NCBI RefSeq assembly: GCF_002198715.1
Contig: NZ_MWLK01000036.1
Coordinates: forward strand, 1 to 64,000
Direction of reading: 5' to 3'
DNA: 64,000 nt
From: Rhodomicrobium sp. R_RK_3
GTDB taxonomy: Bacteria; Pseudomonadota; Alphaproteobacteria; Rhizobiales; Rhodomicrobiaceae
A model generated the notes under the pieces. That model had not been told where the DNA came from, ran no database searches, and saw only the letters and a list, made by a program, of their open reading frames with translations. The position numbers were made by a program, and so were the translations under genes. Shown piece by piece: positions 44,329-56,000 of this stretch; within the stretch, counting starts at the first letter, position 1, and every line of letters starts with the position of its first letter.

Positions 44329-46121
44329 TTCTTCGCTCCGGCTTCGGCTTTCTTCATCATCGGCGCGGCCTGTACGGTCACGCTCGCGGCGGGTGCTGCA
44401 GGTGCAGGCGCGGGCGCCGCTCCCGGCGGCTGGTTGGCGACCACTTGCGGCTTCCACAATTGCTGCAGCACATCGGCCTGGGCGCCGAAGCTCTTCACGC
44501 GGCCGCCGTCCAGCACCAGCAGCTTGTCGGTGTCGGCCAGCGTCGAGCGCTTATGCGAGATGATGACGACCGTCTTCTTCAGCTCCTTGAGCTTCTTCAG
44601 CGTCACGCGCAGCGCCGCCTCGCCCTCGGCGTCGAGATTGGCGTTCGGCTCGTCGAGCACGATGAAGCACGGGAGCCCATAGATGGCACGGGCAAGGCCG
44701 ATGCGCTGGCGCTGGCCGCCCGACAGCACGCAGCCGCCTTCGCCGATCTGGGTGTCGTAGCCCTCCGGCAGATGCAGGATCATGTCATGCGCATTGGCGA
44801 TCTGGGCGGCTTGATTGACCGCCTCCGGCACCAGATCCTCGAAGCGGGCGATGTTTTCGGCGACCGTGCCGTCGAACAGCTCGACATCCTGCGGCAGATA
44901 GCCGAGATGGCGGCCGAGATCCTTGCGGTCCCATTCCGCCATGTCGGCGCCGTCAAGCCGGACATGGCCGACCTTGGGCGCCCAGATCCCCATCAGCCCG
45001 CGCGCGAGGCTGGATTTGCCCGCCGCGCTCGGGCCGACCACGCCGAGCAATTCGCCGGGCATGAGCTGGAAGGTGATGTTGATGAGCGCGGGCTTGTTGG
45101 CGCCGGGCGGAACCAGGGTCATGCCCTCGACGCTGACCTTGCCTTTCGGCGCGGGCAGCTTCATGCGCTGGCGGTTGATATCATATTCGACCAGCAGCTT
45201 GCTGAGGCGCCCATACGCGGATCGTGCCGAAATGAACGAGCGCCAGTGGGTGATCGAGGCCTCGACCGGGGCCAGCGCGCGGCCCATGACGATGGATGAG
45301 GCGATCATCACGCCGGCGCTGATGGCCTGGTCGATGACGAGATAGGCGCCGAAGCCGAGCATCGCGGTTTGCAACAGCGGCCGCACGAATTTGGCGATGG
45401 CGGAGAAGGTGCCGAGCTGGTCGGTCGCGGCGCCGGAATAGGCGAGGGCGGAGAGATGCTTTTCCTGCCAGCGGCGGCGCAGGTCGCCGAGCATGCCGAG
45501 CGCCCAGATCACATCCGCATTGCGCAGCGAGGCTTCCGCGAAGCGGTGAGCCTGCAAGGATTCGCTGCTCGCCCGCTGCCAGGGCGCGCGCGTCATGAAT
45601 TCCGACAGGATCGCCAGCCCGAACAGGATCGCCGCGCCGACGCAGGCGACGATGCCGAGCACCGGATGAAACAGGAAGATCAGCCCCAGGAACAGCGGCA
45701 CCCAGGGCGCGTCGAAGAAGGCGAGCAGGCCCGGCCCGGTCAGGAAGCCGCGCACCGATTCAAGATCGCGGATCGGCTGGCTGCCGGTGCTGCGGCGCGT
45801 GGCGATGCGGTCCTCGATCAGCGCCGCGAAGAGGTCATGCGTTACATGCCGGTCGAGCCGCGCGCCGAGCCGCACCAGGATGCGCCCGCGAATCCATTCC
45901 AGCAGTGCGCTGATGGCGAGCAGCCCGACGGCAAGAATGGAGAGAACGTAGAGCGTGTCCTTGCTGCCGGAGGTGAGAACGCGATCATACACCTGCAGCA
46001 TGTAGAACGGCGACACAAGCATCAATAAATTCAGAAAAAAACTAAAAATGGCAACCGACAGGAAAATGAAACGGGCAGCGTAGACGGTTTCCCGCAGTTC
46101 GTTGCTCAATTTATTCCGCAT
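44325..46121 (-). CDS. Type I secretion ABC exporter (permease-ATPase, PrtD family)
   Basis: Exporter of 598 aa. Six TM helices (about residues 15-300) are followed by an ATPase domain with Walker A GPSAAGKSS, signature LSGGQRQRIGLARA and Walker B FIVLDEPNANLD. The start lacks the C39 peptidase-like domain of HlyB, as in PrtD-type exporters of RTX proteins without N-terminal leader. The last 50 residues are Ala/Pro-rich and end in lysines. It is coupled to the fusion-protein gene and lies 233 bp downstream of the 1196-aa RTX gene. Confidence 0.93.
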   Translation of the reverse strand: MRNKLSNELRETVYAARFIFLSVAIFSFFLNLLMLVSPFYMLQVYDRVLTSGSKDTLYVLSILAVGLLAISALLEWIRGRILVRLGARLDRHVTHDLFAALIEDRIATRRSTGSQPIRDLESVRGFLTGPGLLAFFDAPWVPLFLGLIFLFHPVLGIVACVGAAILFGLAILSEFMTRAPWQRASSESLQAHRFAEASLRNADVIWALGMLGDLRRRWQEKHLSALAYSGAATDQLGTFSAIAKFVRPLLQTAMLGFGAYLVIDQAISAGVMIASSIVMGRALAPVEASITHWRSFISARSAYGRLSKLLVEYDINRQRMKLPAPKGKVSVEGMTLVPPGANKPALINITFQLMPGELLGVVGPSAAGKSSLARGLMGIWAPKVGHVRLDGADMAEWDRKDLGRHLGYLPQDVELFDGTVAENIARFEDLVPEAVNQAAQIANAHDMILHLPEGYDTQIGEGGCVLSGGQRQRIGLARAIYGLPCFIVLDEPNANLDAEGEAALRVTLKKLKELKKTVVIISHKRSTLADTDKLLVLDGGRVKSFGAQADVLQQLWKPQVVANQPPGAAPAPAPAAPAASVTVQAAPMMKKAEAGAKK

Positions 46122-46354
46122 TTTACTAACACACTTGAAGCAACAGAGTCAATTGGCTGCCGCACAGACTTTAGTCAGCGACGATAATCCTATGGGCAAT
46201 CCTGCCATCATGTCAAAACACGCTTTGCGAATCCAGAAACGGGAGCGATCGGCACGCGGCGCCGGCCCCCAACCCCAACTCGCCTGCCCGATCCGTCCGC
46301 GCCTCCATGCACGTCCCGCCACGGCCGCCGTGCGCCCTCCGCGGCGACCCGCCC

Positions 46355-49300
46355 TCAATAGAGCAGGCTGTAATCTTCCGGCCCGACGGCGATGCTGTTA
46401 ACGCCGAGCAGCGAATGCAGCCCCTGATCGTCCGCCCATTCCGTAAGCGTCGTTGTGTAATGGACGTCCTGCGGGACGTCCGGCGCGTACGGATCGATGA
46501 CGCCCGAGGCGATCAGGTCCGTCCAGTCGCCGGCATCGTCGCCCGCAAAACCCTGGCTGCCGAAATCGTCATAGTCGAACTCATCGTCGAAGCCGGAGCC
46601 ATGGCCGCTCTGGTCCTCGCCGCCATTGCCGGAGCCGCTGTTCCCCGAGCCGCTATTGTCGGAATCGTTGTCGCCCGAGCCATGGCCGCGATTGCTGTGG
46701 ACCGAGAGCCTGTGACCATCGTTGAAGGTGTAGTCGCGGCCATAGCTGGTCTGGCTGACGGCATAGGTGAGATCGTCGCCATCGAAATCGAGGTGATCGT
46801 AGTCGTCCTCGAAATCCATGATGGAATCGTCGCCGTCGCCCCAGCGATAAACGAAGCGATCCTGGCCGTCGCCGCCATAGAGGATGTCATTGCCGACGCC
46901 GCCGAGAATGGTGTCGTCGCCGCCGCCGCCATAGAGCGTGTCGTCGCCGGTGCCGCCGCTAAGCGCGTCGCTGCCGTCGCCGCCATAGAGGGTGTCGGCA
47001 TCCGCGCCGCCCGCGAGGATGTCCGAGCCGTCACCGCCGGTCAGCGTATCGTCGCCGGAGCCGCCCGACAGCGCGTCATTGCCGCTGCCGCCATAGAGCG
47101 TGTCGCTATCCGCATTGCCCTTGATGAGGTCGCCGCCATCGCCGCCGCTGAGCGCATCCTGGCCCGCGCCGCCCGCCAGCGCATCGGCGCCGGACCCGCC
47201 GTCGAGCGTGTCCTTGCCGTCCCCGCCATCCAGGCTGTCATTGCCCGAACCGCCGCTGAGCACGTCGTCGCCCGTGCCGCCGGATAAGGTGTCCACGCCG
47301 GAGCCGCCGCTCAGCGTGTCGTCACCCGCGCCGCCAGCCAATGTGTCATTGCCGCTGCCGCCGTCGAGGGCATCATGGCCGTCGCCGCCGTCCAGCGTGT
47401 CGTGGCCGTGGCCGCCGGTAAGCGCGTCATTACCGGCGCCACCCGACAGCGTATCGTCGCCGCTGCCGCCGTCTTCGGTGTCGTTGCCGTCGCCGCCGTC
47501 GAGGACGTCATTGCCCTGATCGCCCGCCAGCGTGTCGTCGCCCACGCCGCCCGCGAGCAGATCATCGCCCCTGCCGCCGTAGAGATGGTCGTTGCCGGTC
47601 CCGCCATACAGCGTGTCATTGCCCTGGCCGCCGAACAGATGATCGTCGCCGCCCTCGCCGAACACCGTGTCGTTGCCCCGGCCGCCATAGAGCCAGTCAT
47701 TGCCTTCGCCGCCATGCAGGATGTCCGCGGCTTTGCCCGTATAGACGACATCGTTGCCGTCCCCGGCATAGACCGCATCCGAGCCGCTGCTGCCGGTCAG
47801 ATGATTGTCGCCGCCATCGCCCTGGACAACGTGAGTGTCGATGGGGAGCTCTGGAGCCGGGCCGTTATTGCCGCCGCCGCCGTTGTCTGTGGGCGGCGGC
47901 GTGTCGTCCGGCGTGTCGCCGGTCTGGCCGCCATGCGCGGTATCGACGCCGTCGCCCCCATTGCCGCCGCCGATATCATCCGTAGGCGGCGCGACCGTCG
48001 TGGTGTTTTCGCTCTCCGGCGGCGGCGGCACATGTTCGGTCGCCTCGGAATAGGTGGTCTGCGCGGCGAAGGCGGCGTCGATGAAAATATAGGTCAGCGC
48101 AACGCGCAGCATGTTGCCGGTGTCGGAGGCGCGCGGGGTGTAGCGCGCATTGGTGGCGCCCGGAATGGCCGACCAGTTCTGCCCGTCCGCCGAGGACTGC
48201 CACTGATAGCGCAGCTCCGCCACGCCCTCATGATTATAGACGACCTGCACGTTCAGCGGCTGGTCCTGGCCGAGTGTCAGCGAGCCGTTGCCGGGCGTGT
48301 CGTCCTCGATATGCGCCTGACCGGGAAGTGGCGGCGCGACATCGAGCTGGAAGCTGGTCTGCGCCGTCAGACCGCCGCGATCGGTCGCCGTGATGGTGAC
48401 CTGCCCGCCGCCGCCGGCGGAGAGGGTTTCGATGGTCGAGACGGTGACCGCGACATTGGTGTCGTCGAAATCATTGTCGCCGCCACCGCGCAGATCTTCC
48501 CAATTCTGGTTGCCGCTATTGCCGTTGTCCCTGAGGTGGTCGAGCCCGTCCCCATTCAGGCCCGCGTCGCTGAAATAGATGCTGGCGCCCTCGCCATTCA
48601 GCTTGACGCCATTGGCATAGGCGGCCCAGCTTCCATTGACGAGCTGGAAGGTCAGCGCCTGTCCGTCGCCGAGCGAGCCGTTCTTATGGGCGCTGTCGGG
48701 GATGATGAAGAAGCCCAGTTTCACAGCGCCGGGGTAGTCGTCGAGATCGATGGTGGTGGTTTTGGGACCGAGCGTCTTGACGTTGTTCTCGATGACTGCG
48801 CCGCCAATCGGCTTGCCGTCCGCGCCGGCGAGGTAGTAGCCAAAGCTCGAATGATAGGCGGCCTCGCCGGCAAAAGTCTGGGCGGCGATTTGCACCACGC
48901 CCGACGCGGGCAGCACATAGCCGCCATCCCCAGCGGCCGTCAGCGCGTGCGAGACGGTGCGCGTCGGCGGCGTGCCGGTGACGACGCCCGTCACGGGGTT
49001 GATCGACAGCCAGGACGGACCGCTGATGCTGTAGCGCAGCGTGTCGCCCGCATCAGGGTCGGCGAAATGGCTTGCCGCGCTGAACGAGAATTGCGCGCCC
49101 GGATGGGCGGTCTGGTTGCCGATGGCGGTGACCGTCGGCGCGGAATTGTCGCCGGGCTCTTCATCGCTCGGAACCAGTGGCGGCACGACGATGGCCTGGT
49201 CGGAGAACTGCAATTGCTCGATGGCGGTGAAGACGTCGGTGCCATCAGCGCCGCCATTGCGGTGGCTGACGGTGGTGGTGCCGTCTTGGTGTGTGGTCAC

Positions 49301-49945
49301 ATCATAGTCGGCACGCGCGCCTGAGAAAACGGCAGTATCTTCACCCTCGCCGCCATCCAGTTCGTCGTCGCCGGCGCCGCCCTGCAACTCGTCGTCGCCC
49401 GCGCCGGCGGAGAGATGGTCGTTGCCCGCATCGCCGTGCAATTCATCATGCCCGGCCTCGCCGAACAATTCGTCATGGCCGGTCCCGCCGTGCAGCGCGT
49501 CGTTGCCCGCGCCGCCATGCAGCACGTCATTGCCGCTGCCGCCGTGCAATTCATCGTGGCCCGCATCGCCGAAAATCTGGTCGTGATCGGCGCCGCCGTC
49601 GAGCAGATCATTGCCCTCGCCGCCGCTCAGATCGTCATTGCCGTCACCGCCGAACAGCTCGTCATTGCCGCCTCCGCCCAGGATCGCGTCATTGCCTCCC
49701 AGCCCGTCGATCGCGTCATTGCCGCCGCTACCGACGAGATCGTCCGGCCCGCTCGTCGGAACGCCGGCCGAGAGCGCCGCGAGTTGCTGATTTCGCAGCA
49801 TGGTCAGCGCGTGGACCTCGATCGCCTGATCCTCCTCGTCGGGATCGGCAGCGGCGCTGCCTTGCCCGTCCGGCTCCCGGACATCGCCCGAGGCGACAAG
49901 ATCGAGCAGGAATTTCAGGTCGTCTTCACTCATTTCGGCGGCCAT
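46355..49945 (-). CDS. RTX protein with two repeat arrays flanking Ig-like and DUF4114 domains
   Basis: Large Asp/Gly-rich secreted protein (1196 aa), a probable substrate of the adjacent exporter. It has no Sec signal. Residues about 71-205 form a first RTX array (GGNDxL repeats); about 270-330 an Ig-like/cadherin-type domain; about 340-510 a DUF4114 domain with the WEDLRGGGDNDFDD motif; then a Pro/Thr-rich linker and a second, longer array (about 705-1030). The C-terminus is an acidic region (DFEDDYDHLDFDGDDL), followed by a low-complexity Ser/Gly/Asp stretch and a hydrophobic tail that may hold the export signal. Calcium-dependent folding outside the cell is expected. Lysines are few, among them Lys738 in TGKAAD and one in GDGKDT. 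Confidence 0.88.
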   Translation of the reverse strand: MAAEMSEDDLKFLLDLVASGDVREPDGQGSAAADPDEEDQAIEVHALTMLRNQQLAALSAGVPTSGPDDLVGSGGNDAIDGLGGNDAILGGGGNDELFGGDGNDDLSGGEGNDLLDGGADHDQIFGDAGHDELHGGSGNDVLHGGAGNDALHGGTGHDELFGEAGHDELHGDAGNDHLSAGAGDDELQGGAGDDELDGGEGEDTAVFSGARADYDVTTHQDGTTTVSHRNGGADGTDVFTAIEQLQFSDQAIVVPPLVPSDEEPGDNSAPTVTAIGNQTAHPGAQFSFSAASHFADPDAGDTLRYSISGPSWLSINPVTGVVTGTPPTRTVSHALTAAGDGGYVLPASGVVQIAAQTFAGEAAYHSSFGYYLAGADGKPIGGAVIENNVKTLGPKTTTIDLDDYPGAVKLGFFIIPDSAHKNGSLGDGQALTFQLVNGSWAAYANGVKLNGEGASIYFSDAGLNGDGLDHLRDNGNSGNQNWEDLRGGGDNDFDDTNVAVTVSTIETLSAGGGGQVTITATDRGGLTAQTSFQLDVAPPLPGQAHIEDDTPGNGSLTLGQDQPLNVQVVYNHEGVAELRYQWQSSADGQNWSAIPGATNARYTPRASDTGNMLRVALTYIFIDAAFAAQTTYSEATEHVPPPPESENTTTVAPPTDDIGGGNGGDGVDTAHGGQTGDTPDDTPPPTDNGGGGNNGPAPELPIDTHVVQGDGGDNHLTGSSGSDAVYAGDGNDVVYTGKAADILHGGEGNDWLYGGRGNDTVFGEGGDDHLFGGQGNDTLYGGTGNDHLYGGRGDDLLAGGVGDDTLAGDQGNDVLDGGDGNDTEDGGSGDDTLSGGAGNDALTGGHGHDTLDGGDGHDALDGGSGNDTLAGGAGDDTLSGGSGVDTLSGGTGDDVLSGGSGNDSLDGGDGKDTLDGGSGADALAGGAGQDALSGGDGGDLIKGNADSDTLYGGSGNDALSGGSGDDTLTGGDGSDILAGGADADTLYGGDGSDALSGGTGDDTLYGGGGDDTILGGVGNDILYGGDGQDRFVYRWGDGDDSIMDFEDDYDHLDFDGDDLTYAVSQTSYGRDYTFNDGHRLSVHSNRGHGSGDNDSDNSGSGNSGSGNGGEDQSGHGSGFDDEFDYDDFGSQGFAGDDAGDWTDLIASGVIDPYAPDVPQDVHYTTTLTEWADDQGLHSLLGVNSIAVGPEDYSLLY
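46855..47830 (-). repeat. RTX nonapeptide repeat array (second array of the 1196-aa protein)
   Basis: About 35 tandem 27-bp units coding for nonapeptides of type GGxGxDxLx. The repeats are similar but not identical in DNA and explain the long open frames on the opposite strand. They form a calcium-binding beta roll in the protein. The first array of the same protein lies at about 49330-49735. Confidence 0.85.
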
Positions 49946-50042
49946 GTCGCAAAACCCCGCTAGGACCCAGCCCGTTTACGCCATAGGGCGGGAGAGGCGC
50001 CTTCGCCCCTCCCGCCTTGTTCTCTTCCGTCCGGCGCGCGCC

Positions 50043-53000
50043 TCAGAACACGAAGTCGTCCGCGCCGAGATTGTTGGCCGTCACGCCCGCCACGACGATG
50101 GTGCCAAAGGTTCCGACCGTGATCTCCGCGCCATCGGTGCCGTTGACGATGATGAGGTTCTCGAAGGCCATGTCGAAGGCCGTCAGGTCGAGGATGTCCT
50201 GGCCGCCGCCGGCATCGTCCAGATCGAGGATCATGTCGGTGCCGAAGACGCCGCTGAAGACGAAGGTGTCGACGCCGGCGCCGCCGGTCAGCTCGTCATT
50301 GCCCGCGCCGCCATCGAGCGTGTCCGCTCCGGCATTGCCGAACAGTTCGTCGATGCCGTCGCCGCCGAGCAGCGTGTCGGCGCCCGCGCCGCCATTCAGC
50401 GTATCGGCCCCGCCTTCGCCATTGAGGAAGTCGGCCCCAGCATCGCCGTTCAGTTCGTCGGCACCCGCGCCGCCGAGCAGCACATCGGCGCCGGCACCGC
50501 CATTCAGCGTGTCCTGGCCGCCATTGCCGAACAGCGTGTCGGCGCCGCCATTGCCATTTATGGTCTCGTTCGCACCGTCGCCGATGACGAATTCGGCCGC
50601 CGCGCCGCCTTCGAAGGTCGTCGCCGCACCCAGCCGGATGGCGCCGGCAAGGTCCTGCGCCGCCGCGAGGGTGATGCTGGCATCGTTGAAGGTGAGATTT
50701 TCGATGTCGATGATCTCGTCCTCATTGGCGCCCTGCACCAGTTCCAGCGTGCCGGTCGGCGTCACCTCGAAGGTGAAGTCGGCCAGATTGCCTTGGAACA
50801 CGGCGGTGTCGTTGCCCGCGCCGCCGTCGAGGATGTCGCTGCCCGCGCCGCCATTCAAAGTATCCGCGCCCGCGCCGCCGAGCAGATCGTCGTCGCCCGC
50901 GCCGCCATTCAGCGTGTCGGCTCCCTCGCCGCCGTCGAGCAGGTCGGCACCCGGGCCGCCGATCAGCGTGTCATTGCCGGCAAAGCCGAACACCTCGTCG
51001 TCACCCGCCAGCGCGTCGATGACATCGGCGCCCGCCGTGCCGAACAGGATGTCGTCGCCGGTGGTGGCGACGGTCGCCGCCTGCGCCGCCAGCGCGACGG
51101 TCGGAGCGGAAACAACGACTTCCGGGATGCCGTGCCCGTCGATGAAGGTCGCGATCGCACGGATGCGCAGCCCTTCGAGCTCCATGGCGGTGGTCGGCGT
51201 GAAGGTCGGGCCGTTGGGGACGACGTCGTCCGCGACCGGATCCTCGATGGTCACCCAGTCGCCCACGCCCGGCGTTTGCTCGACCTGCCAGGTGATGGTG
51301 AAGCCGGAGAGTGGCGGCACCCCGTTCGCATCGACGATGGCGCTGATATCCACCGTAAAGGTGTCGCCGACCGCCGCCGGCGTGCCGGGCGTGCTGTCGA
51401 GCAGGATGAGCTGGCCGGTCGCCGGGCTGTTGGCGATATCGCCAATGATCTCGATGCCGTCGGCGAATTGCAGCACCTCGATATTGCGCAGCGTGTCGGT
51501 GGCGTCGGTGACGGCGCCGCCATTGGGAGCCGCCCGCGTATGGGCGACGGTCCAAGTGCCGTCCGCATTCTCGGTGATGTCGTATTCCTGCCGCAGCCCC
51601 CGGAACACCGCGATATCGACATCGCCAGCCTGACCGCCATCCAGCACTTCGCGCATGATCCGCAGATCGCTGGTGTTGAGCTGGCGGGTGAAGATGAGCT
51701 CATCGAGCGAGACGCCGTTCAGGGCGCCGAAGGTGGCGAGGAAGGCCGGGTGGATGACGACGTCGCTCTGCATGCGCGAGGCGGTGCCGATCTCGGTATT
51801 GCCGTCGAAGATGCCGATGCGGACGCTCAGCCACTTATCGCCGTCGATGATGTCGTCGCCGCCATTGCCCTGGATGGTGTCGCTGCCGCCGCCGCCGAGC
51901 AGGATATTGCCGTCGTCGAAGACAATGTCGGTCGCCGCGAAGGCCGCAAGTTCCGCAGCCGTCAGGCCGAGCACGTCGCGCAGGCCCGAAATGCGCTCGA
52001 CACCCGCGCGATCCAACCCGTCGCCGTCGAAATCGCCTTCGCCGGGCGGCACGCCGGGGTCGAAGATGCCGTCGCCCGCGATGCGGTCGTCGCCGATGAG
52101 CGTGTCATCATTCTCCCAGCCTGACAGCGCCTCGGTGCGGTCGAAGCGGTTGCGCAGGATGTCGGCTTCCACCGTGGTGAAGATCGGGATGCGCATATCG
52201 GCATAGGCATCGAGCTGCATGTCCTGGAAGGTCGCCCAGTCGAAGCCGAACATGCCTTCGTTGCGCATCACGCTTTCGCCCTGGACCATGATGTCGTCGC
52301 CGGATTCGGCGTCGAAATCCTGCTCGTTGGTGCCGGCGAACATCACGTCATGGCCGATGATGGTAGAGTTGAAGAACAGCTCCGAATTCTCACCCGAGAT
52401 GGTGTCGAAACCCTCGCCGCCCTCGATCCAGTCGTCACCCTCGCCGCCGATCAGATTGTCGACATCCGGGCTGCCGAACACCCAGTCATTGCCGAGCCCC
52501 GCGAAAACCTCCTTGCCGTCGATGCCGGCGATGACGAAATCGTCGCCGTCGCCGGCAAAGATCAGCTCGCCGAGGCCCGCGCCGCCGGAAATGGCGTCAT
52601 TGCCTTCCTCGCCATGGATGAAGCTGATGTCGCCGCCATCGAGGATGATGTCGTCGCCCGCGCCGCCATGCAGATGGTTCACGCCATGGCCGCCATTGAT
52701 GTAGTCGTCGCCGCCGTCGCCCCAGAAGGTGTCGTCGCCGAGATCGCCGATGAGGGCATCGGACTGCTCGGTGCCGCCGAGCACCACATGCTCGCCGCCG
52801 GTGAATTTCAGCAGGTTCTGATAGACATTGCCGTCGATGGTGACATTGGTGCCGCGCGCGACCTTGTCCTCCAGCGCCGCGAGCACCGGATCGTCATGGT
52901 CGGGATCCTTGCTGGTGGCGTCGTCCGGGTTGTAGTCGACCTGGACCGCCTGGTTGACCTCGAAGATGTAATCCATGCTGTCGAAGAGCTGGCCGGGCAG

Positions 53001-56000
53001 ATGCGTGGTGCCTTCCTCGCCCAGATCGGTGTTGAGCTGCACGAGGTGGGCAAAGGTGTTGGCCTCCAGCTCGGTGATGAAATGCAGGCCCTGCGTGCGC
53101 GACAGGTAATAGAGTCGGTCGCCGTTCTGCAGGTTCTCCATCTGCATTTCGAAGACGAAGGTGAAGGTCGAGCCGAGCATGCCGCCGAAGGGCAGGATCG
53201 CCTCGGCGAGACCGCCGATCCAGAGATCGACATTGTTGAGGCCGCCGAGATCCTCGTTGTTGTAAGCGCCGGTGCCGTTCAGAAAATCGAGCCGGTCCGC
53301 CGGAGCCCCAGTGCCGCCGAGCACGAGCAGAGTCGCCGCGTCGCGCTTGGCTTCGAGCGTCGTGGCGCTGGTGATGGTCTCATGCGTGCCGTAGGCCGCG
53401 ATGAAGTTGATGATCGAGGCCGGGTTCTTCAGATGCTGGGCGAAGTCCACCCAGCCCGTATAAGGCTGGAGCCATTCGCTCCGGGTCATCTCGTAGAACT
53501 GCTCGCGCGCCTCGTTCAGCGAGGGGACGCCGGCTTCCCGCGCGCGGGTCATGTTAATGGTGGCGAGATCGAGCGGCAGGCCGAGCAGGTTGTTGCGCAG
53601 CGCGTCGGTGACGAATTCGTCGATCTCGTTGCCGGTCTGGCTGGTCATGCCGCGGATGATGGCGCCCGCGGCCTGATCGGCGGTGAGCGTGCCGCCGTTG
53701 AACTGGTCGAAGCCGAGCGGATTGAGGAACGCCTCGATCAGGCCGACATCGTCCGAGGTCTGGCCGTCGAAGCCGGTGCGGTCGACGGTCTCGGTCAGCA
53801 TCGAATGGCCGAAACGGTAAACCACATGGGCGAATTCGGCGAAGATCGAGGGATTGACGTCCATGGTCGGGTTGAACACGAACAGGTCGACGGCCGGGTT
53901 CACCTTGCGGGCGAACTCCTCGAAGACGAGATGCTGATATTGCATCTCGGTGCCGAAGCGGGCGGCCTGGAACAGGCGCTCGCCATTCCAGTCGAGCGCG
54001 TCGATGCCCTCGGCCGTGGTCGGGATCTGGTCGATGGTGATCGGCGTCGCCAGCCACTCATTGATGAAGCTGAGATCGCCGCTCTGGATGACCACGTCCT
54101 TGGTGTGCTCCACGAGCCGATTGTGCTCGGAATGGAAGACGTGATGGACGGCGGTCAGGCCGAAATTCTCATTGGCGCGGCCGTCACCGGCGACGTAATG
54201 GGCGTCGAGCAGCTCGTTGTCATATTGCAGGTTGTTGCCGCCGGGGCCGACCGGCACGGCATTGCCTGCGATATCGTCGGCGTCCGCCTGCAGCACGCCG
54301 CCCACCACGACGGGCACGGCGGTATGGGCGATGTCGTCGAGGAAGGCATGGCCGGTGCGGACCACGGTGCCGCCGAGATCTGCAGGGGTCAGGTTGATGC
54401 CGAGGCCGCCATTGGCGGTCGGATCGCCTTCCACCAGGATGGTGGTGTCATCGGCGTTGCCGGCAATGCCGTCAGCGCCCGCCGTGCGGACGACGACCTG
54501 GGCAAAGCCCTCCGGACCGCGCAGGAAGCGGCCATATTCGTCCGTCGCCAGCAGCGGCACGTTGCCGACATCGGCGTCGGTCAGATTGATGCCGAGCATT
54601 TCGCGCGCCTGGGCCTTGATGTCGGCCCAGGTGGCGAGGCCGCCATTCTCGCCGGCGAGCAGATGGCCCGTCGCGACCGGATTGCCATTCGCATCGAGCA
54701 CATATTCGCGCAGGAAGACCTGATGCGAGGCGTGCGAGGTATAGGTCTGGTTCTGATCGACGAAGGAGGTGGTGGTGTTGCGCTGCTCGACCGTGTCGTC
54801 GGCCGTGCCGACAATGCCGTCGGCGCCGGGTCCGGCGAAGGGCGTGGTGCGGGTCAGCACCATGAAGTTCGAATTGCCGCCTTCGACATAGAGCGGATCG
54901 TCGGGTTGCAGCGGAATGAAGACGGTGCCGTTGCCGCCCTTGGTGACGAGGTCGAGGCCGTGGTCGAAGAACTGGCCGAACAGCGTCATCCAGGAGTTGA
55001 ACGGGGCGGAGATGCCTTCGTCCGGCGCGATGTTCGGGATCACCAGCGAGCCGTTGCCGGTGATCTCGACGCTGTACTCCGCCAGCACCTCGTCGAGCGC
55101 CACCTGGCCCTCTGCGGCTGCGGTGGTGGCTTCGGCCAGATCGGTCTGGGCCTCGGCGAGATCGGTCTGCGCGGCGGCGACGGCGGCGAGAGCGGCGGCG
55201 ATGGCCGGGTCGGATGAGGGGACAGCTTCCTGGGAATCGGTGAGCTGCGCCTGTAGGTCACCGGCGTCCGCGATCAATTGCTGCGCGGTGGTGGCGACGA
55301 GATTGGCGAAATTGTCCTCGAGAGCGGTAACGCCGTCGGCGGTATTGATCAGCCCGATGGCCCCTTGCAGGCTTTCCACCGTGGAGATGAATGCCTGCGC
55401 GCTGCTGATGTCGGCGGCCTGAACGTTAACGTCGCTCTGCAGCGCGGTGAGGATCGCCGTGGCTGCATCGTGCAGTGCTGTCAACGCGTTTACCGCTGCC
55501 GCGAGCGCGCCCGCGTCATTCGCATCGACCCCGCCGACGACGAGTTCGGTGGCCAAAGCCGACGCGGTCAATGCCGCCTGCTGCGCCGCCGTTACGGTCT
55601 CAGCGGTGGCATCGATGGCGGCCTGATAGGCGGCGATGGTCGCGCCGAGGCCCGGGTTTCCGGCCTGCGCGGCGGCGAGGGCCGCATTGGCGCTGGCGAG
55701 AGCGGCGGTCGCCGCTGTCTGCGCCGCCTGCGCACTCTGCACGGCGGCCAGCGCATCCTTGACCGTGTCATAGACGGCGAGGATCGCCGCCTGCCCGGCG
55801 AGGGACTGCTCATGCGTGATCGAGCCGGTCATCTCGGCATATTTCAGCGCGGCCTGGATCGCGGCGGGATTGTTTAGCGTCTGATCGACGATCAGGTTGG
55901 AGATGGTGCGCGGGTTGCCATCGACGACGCTGCCGGGCGCCCCGTAATCGGTGTTCGTTATGGGGCCGGCGGGGCCGGGCCCGTCGGGATCGAAGGTCTC

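Noticed and set aside
46855-47830. Regular 27-bp repeats that might suggest a CRISPR or minisatellite
   Set aside because: They code in frame for RTX nonapeptides and vary at wobble positions. There are no unique spacers.
52350-55217. A 955-codon plus-strand frame inside the peroxidase gene
   Set aside because: It is antisense to a gene with heme-peroxidase motifs. The composition is a shadow of the Asp/Gly/Ala-rich coding strand.
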